Shown here: piece after piece, positions 44,971-54,064 of the stretch | How positions within the stretch are numbered: the stretch's first letter is position 1 | How the letters are laid out: every line of letters begins with the position of its first letter | From: UBA60 sp964587885 | GTDB lineage: Archaea; Thermoplasmatota; Poseidoniia; Poseidoniales; Poseidoniaceae | Assembly (NCBI GenBank): GCA_964587885.1 | Contig: CAZPME010000003.1 | Coordinates: 1-64,000 of the forward strand | Reading direction: 5' to 3' | DNA length: 64,000 bases | Position numbers and translations under genes: made by a program | The notes under the pieces: generated by a model | Told to the model about the DNA's origin: nothing | The model's database searches: none | What the model saw: the letters and a program-made list of their open reading frames with translations, nothing else

Positions 44971-46083
44971 TCAAGATATTAATCCGGATAATTCACCTTT
45001 TTCAAGGCTATTGCGTATACTACGGGCGATTCTACGTCCTGTCGACATTCTATATTCATTGATATCTGAATATGGTGAGCCACCGACAAAGGGATTGGAA
45101 CCGGCGACAATTCGAGCACTTATTTCGAACACTTTGAATTCTAATTTATCGGTAACAATTGTCTCGAGGCAAAATGGTCCGATCATTCCACGTGCATCAT
45201 CCTCAAGTTCAAACGATGCTGATACCGTACCTTCAGCCAATTCAAATGCCCTAGGCAAAAGACTCTCTCGAATGACAACAGGTTGGTTTCCTGTAACAAC
45301 AAAGGATGGCTCAAAAGCCATTTCACGCAGGTCACGTAGACTTCCTAATTTGTAAAATTCGTCAACATTGCTCTCATCACGACGGTCCATACTCAATAAT
45401 TCCAAACGGCCAAGATATTTTCCAGTATTCTTACCAGTTCCACGAACTTGGTAACCATCGGTCGCGGTAGGGTCAAAGTAGAAATGCATGTAATAGCGAC
45501 ATCCAAGGACATATTCTTGGATGGTAAAGTCTTCCTCAATATTTGCGTTGCGGCGGAAATCACGATAATCACGAGCGATGAAATAACCACGCCCACCTTT
45601 GGCTCCAGCGTATTTGACAATTACTGGGCCATCAATGTCATGGGGGTCCGTGATTACAGCTGGCATTGTACAACCGCCAGATTCCAGCCATTTACGTTGC
45701 GATTCCCGACTTGATTCCCATTTCAAAATATTACGATTACCGAAAGTTGGAACCTCTAGGTTGCGAAAATTTTCAGCGCCTAGATATTCTACTAGAGATC
45801 CATGTGGAATGATAATCACATTGCGTTGTCGCAACCATTCTGCTTGGCTAAGCAATTCTCTATAATCGTCCAACATCAACCATTCGTCAGGTTCGGCACC
45901 CGGAAAGGCAGAATATAATCGGCGGCGGTTGTCGCCAACCGCAATACCAAGAGTTCGAAATCCTTCCTGGCGAGCACCGTGAAGAATTTGCAACGAGGAA
46001 TGTGAAGCGACCACACCAATGGTAATTTCTTCGGGATTATACGCGGCCAGCCAGCCCGATACCTCTTTCCTCGATATCCCCAT
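44971..46083 (-). CDS. purP: Formate-dependent AICAR formyltransferase (PurP family)
   Basis: ATP-grasp enzyme of 370 residues of the archaeal PurP family, which formylates AICAR with formate and ATP in purine synthesis. Seen: EITIGVVASHSSLQILHGARQEGF at the N-terminus, ATP-grasp strands PVIVKYAGAKGGRGYFIA and FTIQEYVLGCRYYMHFY, and C-terminal KVFEISARIVAGSNPFVGGSPYS. PurP paralogues of uncertain role exist in some archaea, so the exact reaction is inferred. First gene of a pair with tryptophan dioxygenase. Confidence 0.88.
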   Translation of the reverse strand: MGISRKEVSGWLAAYNPEEITIGVVASHSSLQILHGARQEGFRTLGIAVGDNRRRLYSAFPGAEPDEWLMLDDYRELLSQAEWLRQRNVIIIPHGSLVEYLGAENFRNLEVPTFGNRNILKWESSRESQRKWLESGGCTMPAVITDPHDIDGPVIVKYAGAKGGRGYFIARDYRDFRRNANIEEDFTIQEYVLGCRYYMHFYFDPTATDGYQVRGTGKNTGKYLGRLELLSMDRRDESNVDEFYKLGSLRDLREMAFEPSFVVTGNQPVVIRESLLPRAFELAEGTVSASFELEDDARGMIGPFCLETIVTDKLEFKVFEISARIVAGSNPFVGGSPYSDINEYRMSTGRRIARSIRNSLEKGELSGLIS

Positions 46084-46171
46084 TACGAGGGGCTACTGTA
46101 TGCCCCATATGAATGAATCGGCAAAGCAAGAATGATGCTAGTAAATGGTGAAGTGATACCTATGGAGCAAT

Positions 46172-48070
46172 CTATTCTTCAGACTGTTCTTCAGGCTCTT
46201 CAGAGGATACTTCTTGTGGTTCCGAACCTACTAATTTCCCATCACTCAAGTTGAATTCTGCAACCAACATTATTGGCTCACCATGAGACAGTTGCGAATT
46301 ATATTCATGGAATGTTCCCTTGACGCCGGTGATTAATTTGAATTGGGTTGGGTCCTTGGTTCGGAACTTCTTATGCTTCTTGTAGTGATGTACGTAGATT
46401 TTGTATAGGCCATCTTGAGAATCACCAATATCCCAAACCACATTTTCGACAGGTTTCTTGGTATCGGGTTTAACGTTGGCATCGACGTCTAATTCACCTT
46501 TGCACTGTGAGAGTCGGTTACCACCGTGGATTCTCTCACCAGAAGGGCAGACAACATGAAGATCAAGATCATTGTAATTATTCCACATCAATGAGATGTT
46601 GATATCACCGATTCGACCTCCAGCTTCTTCAAGCCGGCGGCGCAATTCTGCCGCAGTTTCTTCGGCCACCTCTTCGGCACGGATTCTTGCTTGTTCAGCA
46701 GCTTCGGCTTCAAGGCGGGCCGCTTCTTCTTCTGCAGCGGCGATCTCGGCTAGTCTTTGTTCCTCAGCGGCAGCTAGATCTGCTTGCCTTTGTTCCTCAG
46801 CTAAGCGTGCTTCTTCTGCTTCAGCAGCCAATCGTGCTTCTTCTTCGGCTTCTGCAGCCAAACGTGCTTTTTCTTCAGCCTCGGCTTCAGCAGCCAATCG
46901 TGCTTCTTCTTCTGCTCGAGCCTTTTCTTCAGCCTCACGTTCAGCAGCCAATCGTGCTTCTTCTTCTGCTCGAGCCTTTTCTTCAGCCTCACGTTCAGCA
47001 GCAGCAGCAGCTTCCATTTCTGCCAATATTGCCGCTTGCTCTTCTGGTGTTCTCTCTTTCATTTCAAAGTCAGTTACCAACATTATTGGGTCACCATTTG
47101 ATAATTCAGAATTGTATTCGGTAAAGGTTCCACCAGCATTTACGATAACCTTGAACTGTGTAGGATCCTTGGTTCCTCGCTTCTTGTGCTTTTTGTAATG
47201 ATGAACATATACCTTGTAAATACCATTAGGAGCACTACCGAAATCCCAAACAACGTTTTCGACAGGCTTTTTAGATTCAGGCTTGACGTTGGCGTCAACA
47301 TCCAATTCGCCATCACATTCTGATTTTCGGTTGCCACCGTGTAAGCGTTCACCTGAAGGACATACTACATGGAGATCAAGATCGTTGTAATTATTCCACA
47401 TCAGTGACACGTTTACATCACCTATTCGACCACCTGCTGCCTCAAGACGGGAACGTAATTCAGCAGTAGTATCTTCGTCAACCTCTTGGGCTTCGAGCAT
47501 TGCTTCAGCCTCGGCCAAGGCAGCTAATTCCGCTTGACGCTGCTCTTCTAGAGCGGCCAATTCCTCTTGGCGGATTCTCTCAGCCTCATCAGCGAGTCTT
47601 TGTAATTCGGCTGCTTCAGCAGCTAAACGCTCCTCTTCCTCAAGACGCAGGCGCTCTTCTTCAAGGCGGGCAGCTTCGGCTTCAGCCTCACGCTTCTGAC
47701 GCTCTTCTTCGAGTTTGGCACGCTCTTCAGCTAATTCCATCTCCTTGAGACGTGCTGCTTCAGCTCGAATTGCCGCTTCTTCAGCCTCAATTCGTCGTTG
47801 ACGAGCTAATTCAGCCTCAGCAATTCTCATTTGCGCTTGAGAACGTGCGCGATTACGACGCGAAACTAATGCTAAACGCTGCTCAATTTCCTTACGAGCC
47901 TCGCGAAATTCAGGACCGGTTCGGCGCTTACTAAAACGTGAATAATCGTTAGCGTCAAGCCTGCGACGTTCGGAAGCAGGTACATCACCGCGCACCAATA
48001 ATACCCAGACTCCACCTAAAAATGAAAGCCCGAGTAAACCAATCATCATCCACTCGCCAGTCTCCACCAT
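46172..48070 (-). CDS. Membrane-anchored coiled-coil protein with two DUF2135-like domains
   Basis: About 632 residues from ATG 48070 (48112 is an alternative). One N-terminal helix (WMMIGLLGLSFLGGVWVLLV), then a Glu/Ala/Arg coiled coil (about 60-200), a beta-rich domain (about 210-330), a second coiled coil (about 340-490) and a second copy of the domain (about 495-615). Each domain carries VSLMWNNYNDLDLHVVCPSGE or its close copy, then a GELDVDAN strand and IYKVYVHHYKKHKK, resembling DUF2135/YfaP-type beta domains with acidic, possibly metal-binding loops. The coiled coil holds 18-residue repeats. Orientation across the membrane is uncertain. Surface structure is inferred. Confidence 0.65.
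   Translation of the reverse strand: MVETGEWMMIGLLGLSFLGGVWVLLVRGDVPASERRRLDANDYSRFSKRRTGPEFREARKEIEQRLALVSRRNRARSQAQMRIAEAELARQRRIEAEEAAIRAEAARLKEMELAEERAKLEEERQKREAEAEAARLEEERLRLEEEERLAAEAAELQRLADEAERIRQEELAALEEQRQAELAALAEAEAMLEAQEVDEDTTAELRSRLEAAGGRIGDVNVSLMWNNYNDLDLHVVCPSGERLHGGNRKSECDGELDVDANVKPESKKPVENVVWDFGSAPNGIYKVYVHHYKKHKKRGTKDPTQFKVIVNAGGTFTEYNSELSNGDPIMLVTDFEMKERTPEEQAAILAEMEAAAAAEREAEEKARAEEEARLAAEREAEEKARAEEEARLAAEAEAEEKARLAAEAEEEARLAAEAEEARLAEEQRQADLAAAEEQRLAEIAAAEEEAARLEAEAAEQARIRAEEVAEETAAELRRRLEEAGGRIGDINISLMWNNYNDLDLHVVCPSGERIHGGNRLSQCKGELDVDANVKPDTKKPVENVVWDIGDSQDGLYKIYVHHYKKHKKFRTKDPTQFKLITGVKGTFHEYNSQLSHGEPIMLVAEFNLSDGKLVGSEPQEVSSEEPEEQSEE
46855..46998. repeat. 54 bp in-frame tandem repeat coding for 18-residue coiled-coil units
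   Basis: Two identical 54 bp units (46891-46944 and 46945-46998) encode the Glu/Ala/Arg unit that begins AEEKARAEEEARLAAERE (minus strand), preceded by a shortened 36 bp copy (46855-46890). The units are identical at nucleotide level, so the duplication is recent or maintained by conversion. Lies within the second coiled coil of the DUF2135-like protein. Confidence 0.85.
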
Positions 48071-48118
48071 GTTCAACCCACCATCACCAAGTATGTTTAG
48101 ACTATTGCCCACATATTC

Positions 48119-50581
48119 TCAGTTTGAAAACTCCTTTACTTTGTCAACTAAGTTCATTTTCTTGATTCTCCAAACCCCAATCGGGGTCAACAATAACGAG
48201 ATAGTCACGACGATTCCAATCAATAGTAAGATCACAGATGAATCAGCCTGCACTGTAAAGAAAAACGACCATTGAACCATTTCTGCGATTAACATTTTTG
48301 TTCCGACAATGGTAATGATGCAACCAAATATTCCACCCACTAAACCAATCGCAAAGTGCTCCCCTAGCATCATTTTGCCAAGACTATTGGTCGATGCCCC
48401 TAATACTCGCAGGGTTGCCAATTCACTATCTCGCTCGGCTAAATTCATCATCAAAGTATTGAATAATACTGCTGCTGCGATTACAATACCTAATAGTAAA
48501 ATGGCGTCGAAAATTTGTTTTTGTGTTTCCATTAAGGCATTAAAGGAGTCGAGAAAATCCTCTTTCATACTAATGCCGACCGACATTTCTCCTAATTCCG
48601 TATCAATCTCAACCCCAGTTGGTAATTGTAATAATACCGATGTCGCTTCTAATCCAGTCAATTCTGCTAATTCGGCTCGATGGAAGTACACAGTTCGAGA
48701 TATCTCACCGGTGGTTATTCCTGAAATTTCGACGACTTGCTCCTTCGAGCCTATTACTATAGTTTGGTACTGTCCGACCTGCCAATCAAGAAAATGTGCT
48801 GTGCCTTCATCTATCAGTACTTGAGGCGGATTTTGGCCGGATTTAGGTAATTCTCCTTCATCTAAATTCAATAAAATCATCGCTGATTCACCTTGAGTCG
48901 CAAAATTATCCATTCCAAAAGCGGTCATCTGCCTTGCATCATCAGCAGGATTTACCGGGAATTGGAGCAAATATTCGTAATCTGCACCGTTCTCTTGCGC
49001 CCATTCTCCCACCGCCGCCTCACCAGCAAAGGGAACGAAAACTTGAGCCTCCCAATTTTGATTTTCATCATAATCACGGACCATTACTTCTTCCATCGAA
49101 TCCATCATAAGAAACATCGACCCAAATATCAGCATCGACATACCGACTGCAATAAAGGTGAAAGCGATACGGAAGGGTTTGCGAATACTTGAACGCAAGG
49201 TCAAGCCAACCGAAGCAGGTAACTTGGCGGTCAATTTCTGAATACGTCGGGAGGAGAGGCGTACTTCGTGTTGGCCTCGTAAAACTTTGAGCGGGTCGAG
49301 GCGTGAAGCCTGCCAAGCCGGTCTAATTCCTGATAATAATATTACGACCATGGCAATAGAAACATTTGACAATACTAGAGAATAATCAATAGAATCATCA
49401 ATTGCTGGTATACCAATCACATTTTCATACATCTTCACCATTGCTGGCGCACCGACATACACGCCTAACAATACTCCAATGGTACAACCGATGAAACCTA
49501 TTACGATTGGAGCAAGAATGTATGCTGGCATTATCTTCCTGCGAGATACCCCAAGGGTTCGCATTACTGCGATTTCTTTGGCCTGCGATTGTATCAATCG
49601 TTGGAGGCTGAGAAATATCGTAATTCCAGCAACCATCGCCAACATTCCGGTGATGAATCCGTACGATTTCTGTGCTCCTTCAGCATCAGCCCGCAAAAAT
49701 TCAACCGAGTCAATTCCCGAACGGTCATAGACCATCGCTTTAATCTCCTCATCTTGCGAAATAATTGTGGCGACCTGAGTCATTGCTTTGCCCATTTTTT
49801 CACCTTCGTTGATCTCGGTCGAAAGCAAATCATATTCCGGTGTGCCTTCCAAATCGAGAAGCAACCGGTTAGTTGAACCGGAACTCAAGTTTGCTAGTTT
49901 ATTCAGACCCTGTTCAGTAAGATATCCGGAGGCAAAGGTACCGGCTTGAGCCGGCATCAATTCACCTTCAATAGTGAAATACAGGTGCTGAGAATGGAAT
50001 CCTATTCCAACGACAGTGAAATTCATCCTGCCATGACCAGCCCCAATAGAAATGACGTCTCCAATGCCTATTCCCATACCATCTGCAGCATGTGAGTCAA
50101 GTACTATTTCATTATCAGTTTGGGCCATCCTGCCTGCACAACATTCATCTTCGGGTATCCAAACACGGTCTATTCCGCCTTCATCAATGCCGTGCCAAAC
50201 CGAGACCACCATATTCTCATTACCAGAATCTGATTGATGATACAATACTCCATCGAGAATTAATCGAGCCTCGCACTCATCCAAAGTTAATTCTTGGTTA
50301 TCCCATTGCGAAAATAGTTCATCGCACAGCTTCATACTTGTGGATTGATTCCATACTTCACTCGGGTTTTCCACCCAAATATCTGCCAGATTCATGGTCT
50401 CTGGAGTATCCGAATATGCGTATTCATAGATATTTGTAGCAGTATTAGCATAATATCCTAATGAAATCCCGCCGAAAACTCCGATTGCAATCATCAACCA
50501 AACCGCGGAAAGACGAAGTTTGGTGCGCCATAGGCTCCGAGCAAGGCGCTTTGTCAGCAATCTTGACACTGTATCACTCAC
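48119..50581 (-). CDS. ABC transporter permease, duplicated FtsX/MacB type
   Basis: Protein of 820 residues. First half: N-terminal helix (LSAVWLMIAIGVFGGISLGY), a large outer domain (60-310) and helices within ~310-430 with the FtsX-type IAVMRTLGVSRRKIMPAYILAP cytoplasmic loop. Second half: helix near 470, outer domain 510-690, and three helices ending with ELATLRVLGASTNSLGKMMLGE, the second FtsX loop. This duplicated layout is that of MacB/LolC-like extruders of lipoproteins, peptides or surface proteins. The start overlaps the 3' end of the ATPase gene by 8 bp. Substrate unknown. Confidence 0.88.
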   Translation of the reverse strand: MSDTVSRLLTKRLARSLWRTKLRLSAVWLMIAIGVFGGISLGYYANTATNIYEYAYSDTPETMNLADIWVENPSEVWNQSTSMKLCDELFSQWDNQELTLDECEARLILDGVLYHQSDSGNENMVVSVWHGIDEGGIDRVWIPEDECCAGRMAQTDNEIVLDSHAADGMGIGIGDVISIGAGHGRMNFTVVGIGFHSQHLYFTIEGELMPAQAGTFASGYLTEQGLNKLANLSSGSTNRLLLDLEGTPEYDLLSTEINEGEKMGKAMTQVATIISQDEEIKAMVYDRSGIDSVEFLRADAEGAQKSYGFITGMLAMVAGITIFLSLQRLIQSQAKEIAVMRTLGVSRRKIMPAYILAPIVIGFIGCTIGVLLGVYVGAPAMVKMYENVIGIPAIDDSIDYSLVLSNVSIAMVVILLSGIRPAWQASRLDPLKVLRGQHEVRLSSRRIQKLTAKLPASVGLTLRSSIRKPFRIAFTFIAVGMSMLIFGSMFLMMDSMEEVMVRDYDENQNWEAQVFVPFAGEAAVGEWAQENGADYEYLLQFPVNPADDARQMTAFGMDNFATQGESAMILLNLDEGELPKSGQNPPQVLIDEGTAHFLDWQVGQYQTIVIGSKEQVVEISGITTGEISRTVYFHRAELAELTGLEATSVLLQLPTGVEIDTELGEMSVGISMKEDFLDSFNALMETQKQIFDAILLLGIVIAAAVLFNTLMMNLAERDSELATLRVLGASTNSLGKMMLGEHFAIGLVGGIFGCIITIVGTKMLIAEMVQWSFFFTVQADSSVILLLIGIVVTISLLLTPIGVWRIKKMNLVDKVKEFSN

Positions 50582-51260
50582 TCAATTTTTCATCTGCGAT
50601 AATCTTGCCACTGTCTAGACGTACCACTCGAGTTGCAAATCTTGTTAAAGATTCATCATGTGTGACCATTATCGTGGTAATTCCTTCTCGTTCACAGACT
50701 TCCCCTAATACTTCCATCACCATGGCCGAGGTCGTAGAATCAAGATTGCCAGTTAATTCATCACCGAGTAATAATTTCGGGCTTTTGGCTAGGCTACGGG
50801 CGATTGCAACTCGTTGTTGCTGACCACCACTGATTTCGGCGGGAAAACGATCTACTTCACCCTCTAGGCCAACCATCAATAGCAATTCACGTGCTCGCTG
50901 TTCATCTCGTTGCCCAGACATTTCTTGTATCAATAATACATTCTCTAGTACCGTTAAGTCTTGTAAGAGGTTAAAAAATTGGAAAACATATCCGATATTT
51001 TCTCGCCGAAAAGTAGTCATCACCTCGGATTCATTTCGGGGCACATCACGCATATTGAAGGAGTAATCACCAGCTGTAGGATTATCCAATGCCGCGATAC
51101 AATTCAAGAGCGTTGTCTTACCAGAACCTGAGGGTCCAAGCAAGATTACTCTCTCACCAACCTCAATTTCCAAGTCGACACCATCGAGAGCTTTAATTGT
51201 CTCAGAAGCCATTTCATAGTGCCGTGTTATCCCTTGCATTTGCAGCAATGAGTTAGACAT
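50574..51260 (-). CDS. ABC transporter ATP-binding protein (LolD/MacB type)
   Basis: ATPase of 228 residues that pairs with the downstream permease. Walker A GPSGSGKTT (42-50), Q-loop region ENIGYVFQFFNLL, signature ISGGQQQRVAIARSL and H-loop VTHDES are intact. The Walker B/D-loop reads LLLGDELTGNLDS, with Leu where almost all members have Pro (DEPTGNLD). First gene of the pair. A divergent gene, ADTH synthase, starts 87 bp away. Confidence 0.93.
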   Translation of the reverse strand: MSNSLLQMQGITRHYEMASETIKALDGVDLEIEVGERVILLGPSGSGKTTLLNCIAALDNPTAGDYSFNMRDVPRNESEVMTTFRRENIGYVFQFFNLLQDLTVLENVLLIQEMSGQRDEQRARELLLMVGLEGEVDRFPAEISGGQQQRVAIARSLAKSPKLLLGDELTGNLDSTTSAMVMEVLGEVCEREGITTIMVTHDESLTRFATRVVRLDSGKIIADEKLSE

Positions 51261-51347
51261 GGCAGTCCGTTTACGCCGATGCTACTAAACATTTCTTTGA
51301 GCCTTGATAATAAAATGGTTTGAAAGGAGGAAAGGATTCGCAATGTT

Positions 51348-52136
51348 GTGAGCGCCAATTTAAGCAAGCAAGCACGGTTGAATGAGCTACTTCCTAACGG
51401 CAGAGGTGTTTGGATTCCTGTCGACCACGGAGCCTCTCAATTTCCAAGTTCTGGCTTGGAAAACATGACTGATTTATACAGCAAATTAGGCGCGGCAGAT
51501 GCTGTCGTGGCCCAAAAAGGAGTCGTTAGCTATTTGTCAACATTTACTGGCCCCCCACTTATCGCTCATCTTTCGGTTTCGACGGTGCATGGCGGCGAAC
51601 ATAGCGATAACAAAGTCTTGGTCGGTAGTGTCGAAGAGGCAGTAGCACGTGGTGCGCTTGCAGTAAGTGCTCAAGTAAATCTTGGATCAATTCACGAAAA
51701 CGAGATGATTGCTAGAATGGGAGAATTGAGTCGCCAATGCCATCTTCAAGGAATTCCTTTGCTTGGGATGATGTATGCTCGAGGTCCTAATCTTCAAACA
51801 GATGGCGACCCTACTTTGGGAATCGCCCATGCAGTACGACTCGGGTGGGAATTGGGTTGTGATGTCGTAAAGACTTCATGGACTGGTTCGATGGAAACCT
51901 TTGAAATCGTTACTTCTGGAGTACCCATTCCAGTATTAATCGCAGGTGGAGAAAGTGATGGTAACGTAGTGGGATTGCTGAAAATGGTCAAGCAATCTAT
52001 TCTTGCAGGTGGAGCCGGAATTTGTATGGGTCGTCAAGTCTTTGCCAGCAATGATGTAGCCGGCCTAGCAAAGGCATTGCACCAAGTTGTCCATGCCGGA
52101 ATTGGTCCTCTCGTAGCAGCGGAAAAAATGAGGTGA
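51348..52136 (+). CDS. aroA': 2-amino-3,7-dideoxy-D-threo-hept-6-ulosonate synthase (class I aldolase-like)
   Basis: First enzyme of the archaeal aromatic route, joining a dideoxyhexose-type sugar to aspartate semialdehyde. Similar to archaeal class I fructose-bisphosphate aldolases: GVWIPVDHGAS at the N-terminus, GMMYARGPN, DVVKTSWTGSMETF with the Schiff-base Lys, VPVLIAGG-like and GGAGICMGRQVF phosphate-binding motifs. Because the next gene is DHQ synthase II, the ADTH function is preferred. Starts with GTG at 51348; a GGAGG lies 17 bases upstream, farther than usual, while AAAGG is at 12. Confidence 0.85.
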   Translation: MSANLSKQARLNELLPNGRGVWIPVDHGASQFPSSGLENMTDLYSKLGAADAVVAQKGVVSYLSTFTGPPLIAHLSVSTVHGGEHSDNKVLVGSVEEAVARGALAVSAQVNLGSIHENEMIARMGELSRQCHLQGIPLLGMMYARGPNLQTDGDPTLGIAHAVRLGWELGCDVVKTSWTGSMETFEIVTSGVPIPVLIAGGESDGNVVGLLKMVKQSILAGGAGICMGRQVFASNDVAGLAKALHQVVHAGIGPLVAAEKMR

Positions 52137-52140
52137 ATAA

Positions 52141-53160
52141 GTGGAATTGTGGCTTGATGCGGAATCAGCATCGGGTAAAGGCCAAATTGAATCATCCGAA
52201 TTTGTTGATTCAATCGACCAAAGAATCGGAATTGATATCTTCATTGATGAAGGAAAACTGCTCGATAATGAAGGAAAAATCATCGGTGCTCATGTCATTA
52301 TTGATGATGAGCACGGTCAAACATTAGCAAGAAGCACGATTGGTTCGGTCCAATGGCTACTGGTAGAATGCCGAAATTGGACGATAATCCCCCTTGAAAA
52401 TCTCATCGCTGATGCAGATTCTACCCCCACATCAATCGCAGTAAAAATTAACGATTCGAAACTGATTTCGGGAGCCGCATTTGCATTAGAAATTGGAGTC
52501 GATGCAATCGTTTTAAGCGATGACCTCGAATTATGGGAACAAGCGGCGATTTGTAAAGCACATCGATTATCTAAATCTACAGCACCAATAATCCACGATA
52601 AATCTGAGCAATCATCTCCTCTCCAAGCGGTTAAAATTATTGAAATCCAGCGCTCAATTACTGGTGATCGCGTCTGTGTCGATTTTACCACATTATTGCG
52701 GCAAGGCGAAGGAATGCTGGTAGGGTCATCTTCGAGCATGATGGCATTGATACATGGTGAGACCTTAGAAAGTGGATATGTACCTCCTCGCCCATTTAGG
52801 GTAAACGCAGGAGCGGTGCATTCCTATTGCATTATGGGTGATGGGAAAACCAAATATCTCTCCGAAGTTCATGCAGGAGACAATTTGAGGGTTCACGATT
52901 CACAAGGAAATTTTCGCATTCTAACCGTTGGCAGAGTTAAAATAGAACACCGTCCATTAATAATATTGAAAATGTCTAATGAAAATGCTCATACAGGTTC
53001 CGTGTGCCTACAACAAGCGGAGACGGTAAGGCTAGTCGTAATGAATGGCCAAACGCAGGGGGTAAACGAATTGATGATTGATGATTTGGTTATGGCTAGA
53101 TTTGATTCATCTGGACGCCATGTGGGTAGTAAAATCTCCGCCAAAGTTACTGAGAGGTGA
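52141..53160 (+). CDS. aroB': 3-dehydroquinate synthase II (archaeal)
   Basis: Oxidative deaminating enzyme of 339 residues that cyclises ADTH to 3-dehydroquinate with NAD+. Recognisable from VELWLDAE at the start, the GSSSSMMALIHGETLESGYVPPRPFRVNAGAVHSYC region, KYLSEVHAGDNLRVHDSQGN and VGRVKIEHRPLII. GTG start at 52141 with GAGGTGA four bases before it, which also spans the previous stop. Coupled with aroA' and the shikimate kinase gene. Confidence 0.92.
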   Translation: MELWLDAESASGKGQIESSEFVDSIDQRIGIDIFIDEGKLLDNEGKIIGAHVIIDDEHGQTLARSTIGSVQWLLVECRNWTIIPLENLIADADSTPTSIAVKINDSKLISGAAFALEIGVDAIVLSDDLELWEQAAICKAHRLSKSTAPIIHDKSEQSSPLQAVKIIEIQRSITGDRVCVDFTTLLRQGEGMLVGSSSSMMALIHGETLESGYVPPRPFRVNAGAVHSYCIMGDGKTKYLSEVHAGDNLRVHDSQGNFRILTVGRVKIEHRPLIILKMSNENAHTGSVCLQQAETVRLVVMNGQTQGVNELMIDDLVMARFDSSGRHVGSKISAKVTER

Positions 53161-53165
53161 GAATG

Positions 53166-54053
53166 ATGGCGGTATTAGGAAAAGGCAAAGCACACGGAGC
53201 ATGTAGTTTATTACACGCCGCAGGCTTAGGCATGGGAGCAAGTTTAGCTCTCGACATTAATGCGGTAGCGATGGTTCGTGATGATGAACCGAAATCACCA
53301 CCATCAGACCCAGATGGCTTACTTGATGCAGTGGTTGCCGCTTGGCAAGCAGCCGGGCATGAACTCCCCGCAGAGGAAATCTATTGGACAATCCGTTCGA
53401 AAATTCCCCAAGGACAAGGTCTGAAATCTAGTGCTGCTATTGCAGTCGCTGCATTACGTGCTTTGGCCGATGCAACCAATTCTTCAATTCAGATTACCCA
53501 AATAATAGATATGGCTGTAGCCGCACAATCCACGGCTGGAGTTAGTTTGACCGGAAGTGTCGATGATGCTTGGGCCGCAGCCGAAGAAGGATGGAAAGTC
53601 GTTGATGTGAATGTCCCTGCTGAACAAGGAGTACTATTGGCTGGAGATGGACCCCCAAGTGAAGCATGGACGGTGTTATTGGTATTACGCGGCAGGCGCT
53701 CAGAAACTCCGGAAAGTGATGCTTTTGCTTGGCATCAACAAGGCTTCCAGCAAGCACTAAATGCGATTCAAAGTGGGCGTGAATTGGTTGCAGTGACCTC
53801 GAATGGCCGAGCAATGGCAGGAGTATTGAATGATTCAATCGGTCGACGAATCGCTAACGAAGCGACCATGTTTGGTGCTAGGGCGGCTGGTATTTCGGGC
53901 TCGGGGCCTGCGATCGTAATTTTTGTTCCTGCAGTAAGTACACCAATTGTTGAACACCTAACCAATCATTTCCAAAATTCTGATGATGTTGAAGATGTGA
54001 TGATAACCAAAGTTCTCAACCCTAAAGCCGAAAATGAGGAAGAATTAGAATAG
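53166..54053 (+). CDS. aroK: Archaeal shikimate kinase (GHMP family)
   Basis: GHMP-type kinase of 295 residues, unrelated to bacterial AroK, that phosphorylates shikimate. The ATP-binding motif IPQGQGLKSSAAIAVAAL is near residue 80, with GSVDDAWAAAEEGWKVVDV and C-terminal GARAAGISGSGPAIV typical of the archaeal family. Start: GAGGTGA ends at 53160, so the ATG at 53166 (spacing 5) is preferred over GTG 53157 and ATG 53163. Third gene of the aroA'-aroB'-SK set. The intermediate steps (DHQ dehydratase, shikimate dehydrogenase, EPSP synthase) are not in the window. Confidence 0.92.
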   Translation: MAVLGKGKAHGACSLLHAAGLGMGASLALDINAVAMVRDDEPKSPPSDPDGLLDAVVAAWQAAGHELPAEEIYWTIRSKIPQGQGLKSSAAIAVAALRALADATNSSIQITQIIDMAVAAQSTAGVSLTGSVDDAWAAAEEGWKVVDVNVPAEQGVLLAGDGPPSEAWTVLLVLRGRRSETPESDAFAWHQQGFQQALNAIQSGRELVAVTSNGRAMAGVLNDSIGRRIANEATMFGARAAGISGSGPAIVIFVPAVSTPIVEHLTNHFQNSDDVEDVMITKVLNPKAENEEELE

Positions 54054-54064
54054 TTCACTAACCT

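Noticed and set aside
46855..46998. Tandem 54 bp repeats as a CRISPR or satellite array
   Set aside because: Units are contiguous without spacers and in frame with a coiled-coil protein.
46596..47198. Plus-strand frame of 200 codons, rich in Ser and Ala, opposite the coiled-coil gene
   Set aside because: Antisense of the Glu/Ala repeats; the composition follows directly from the GCN/GAA codons on the other strand.
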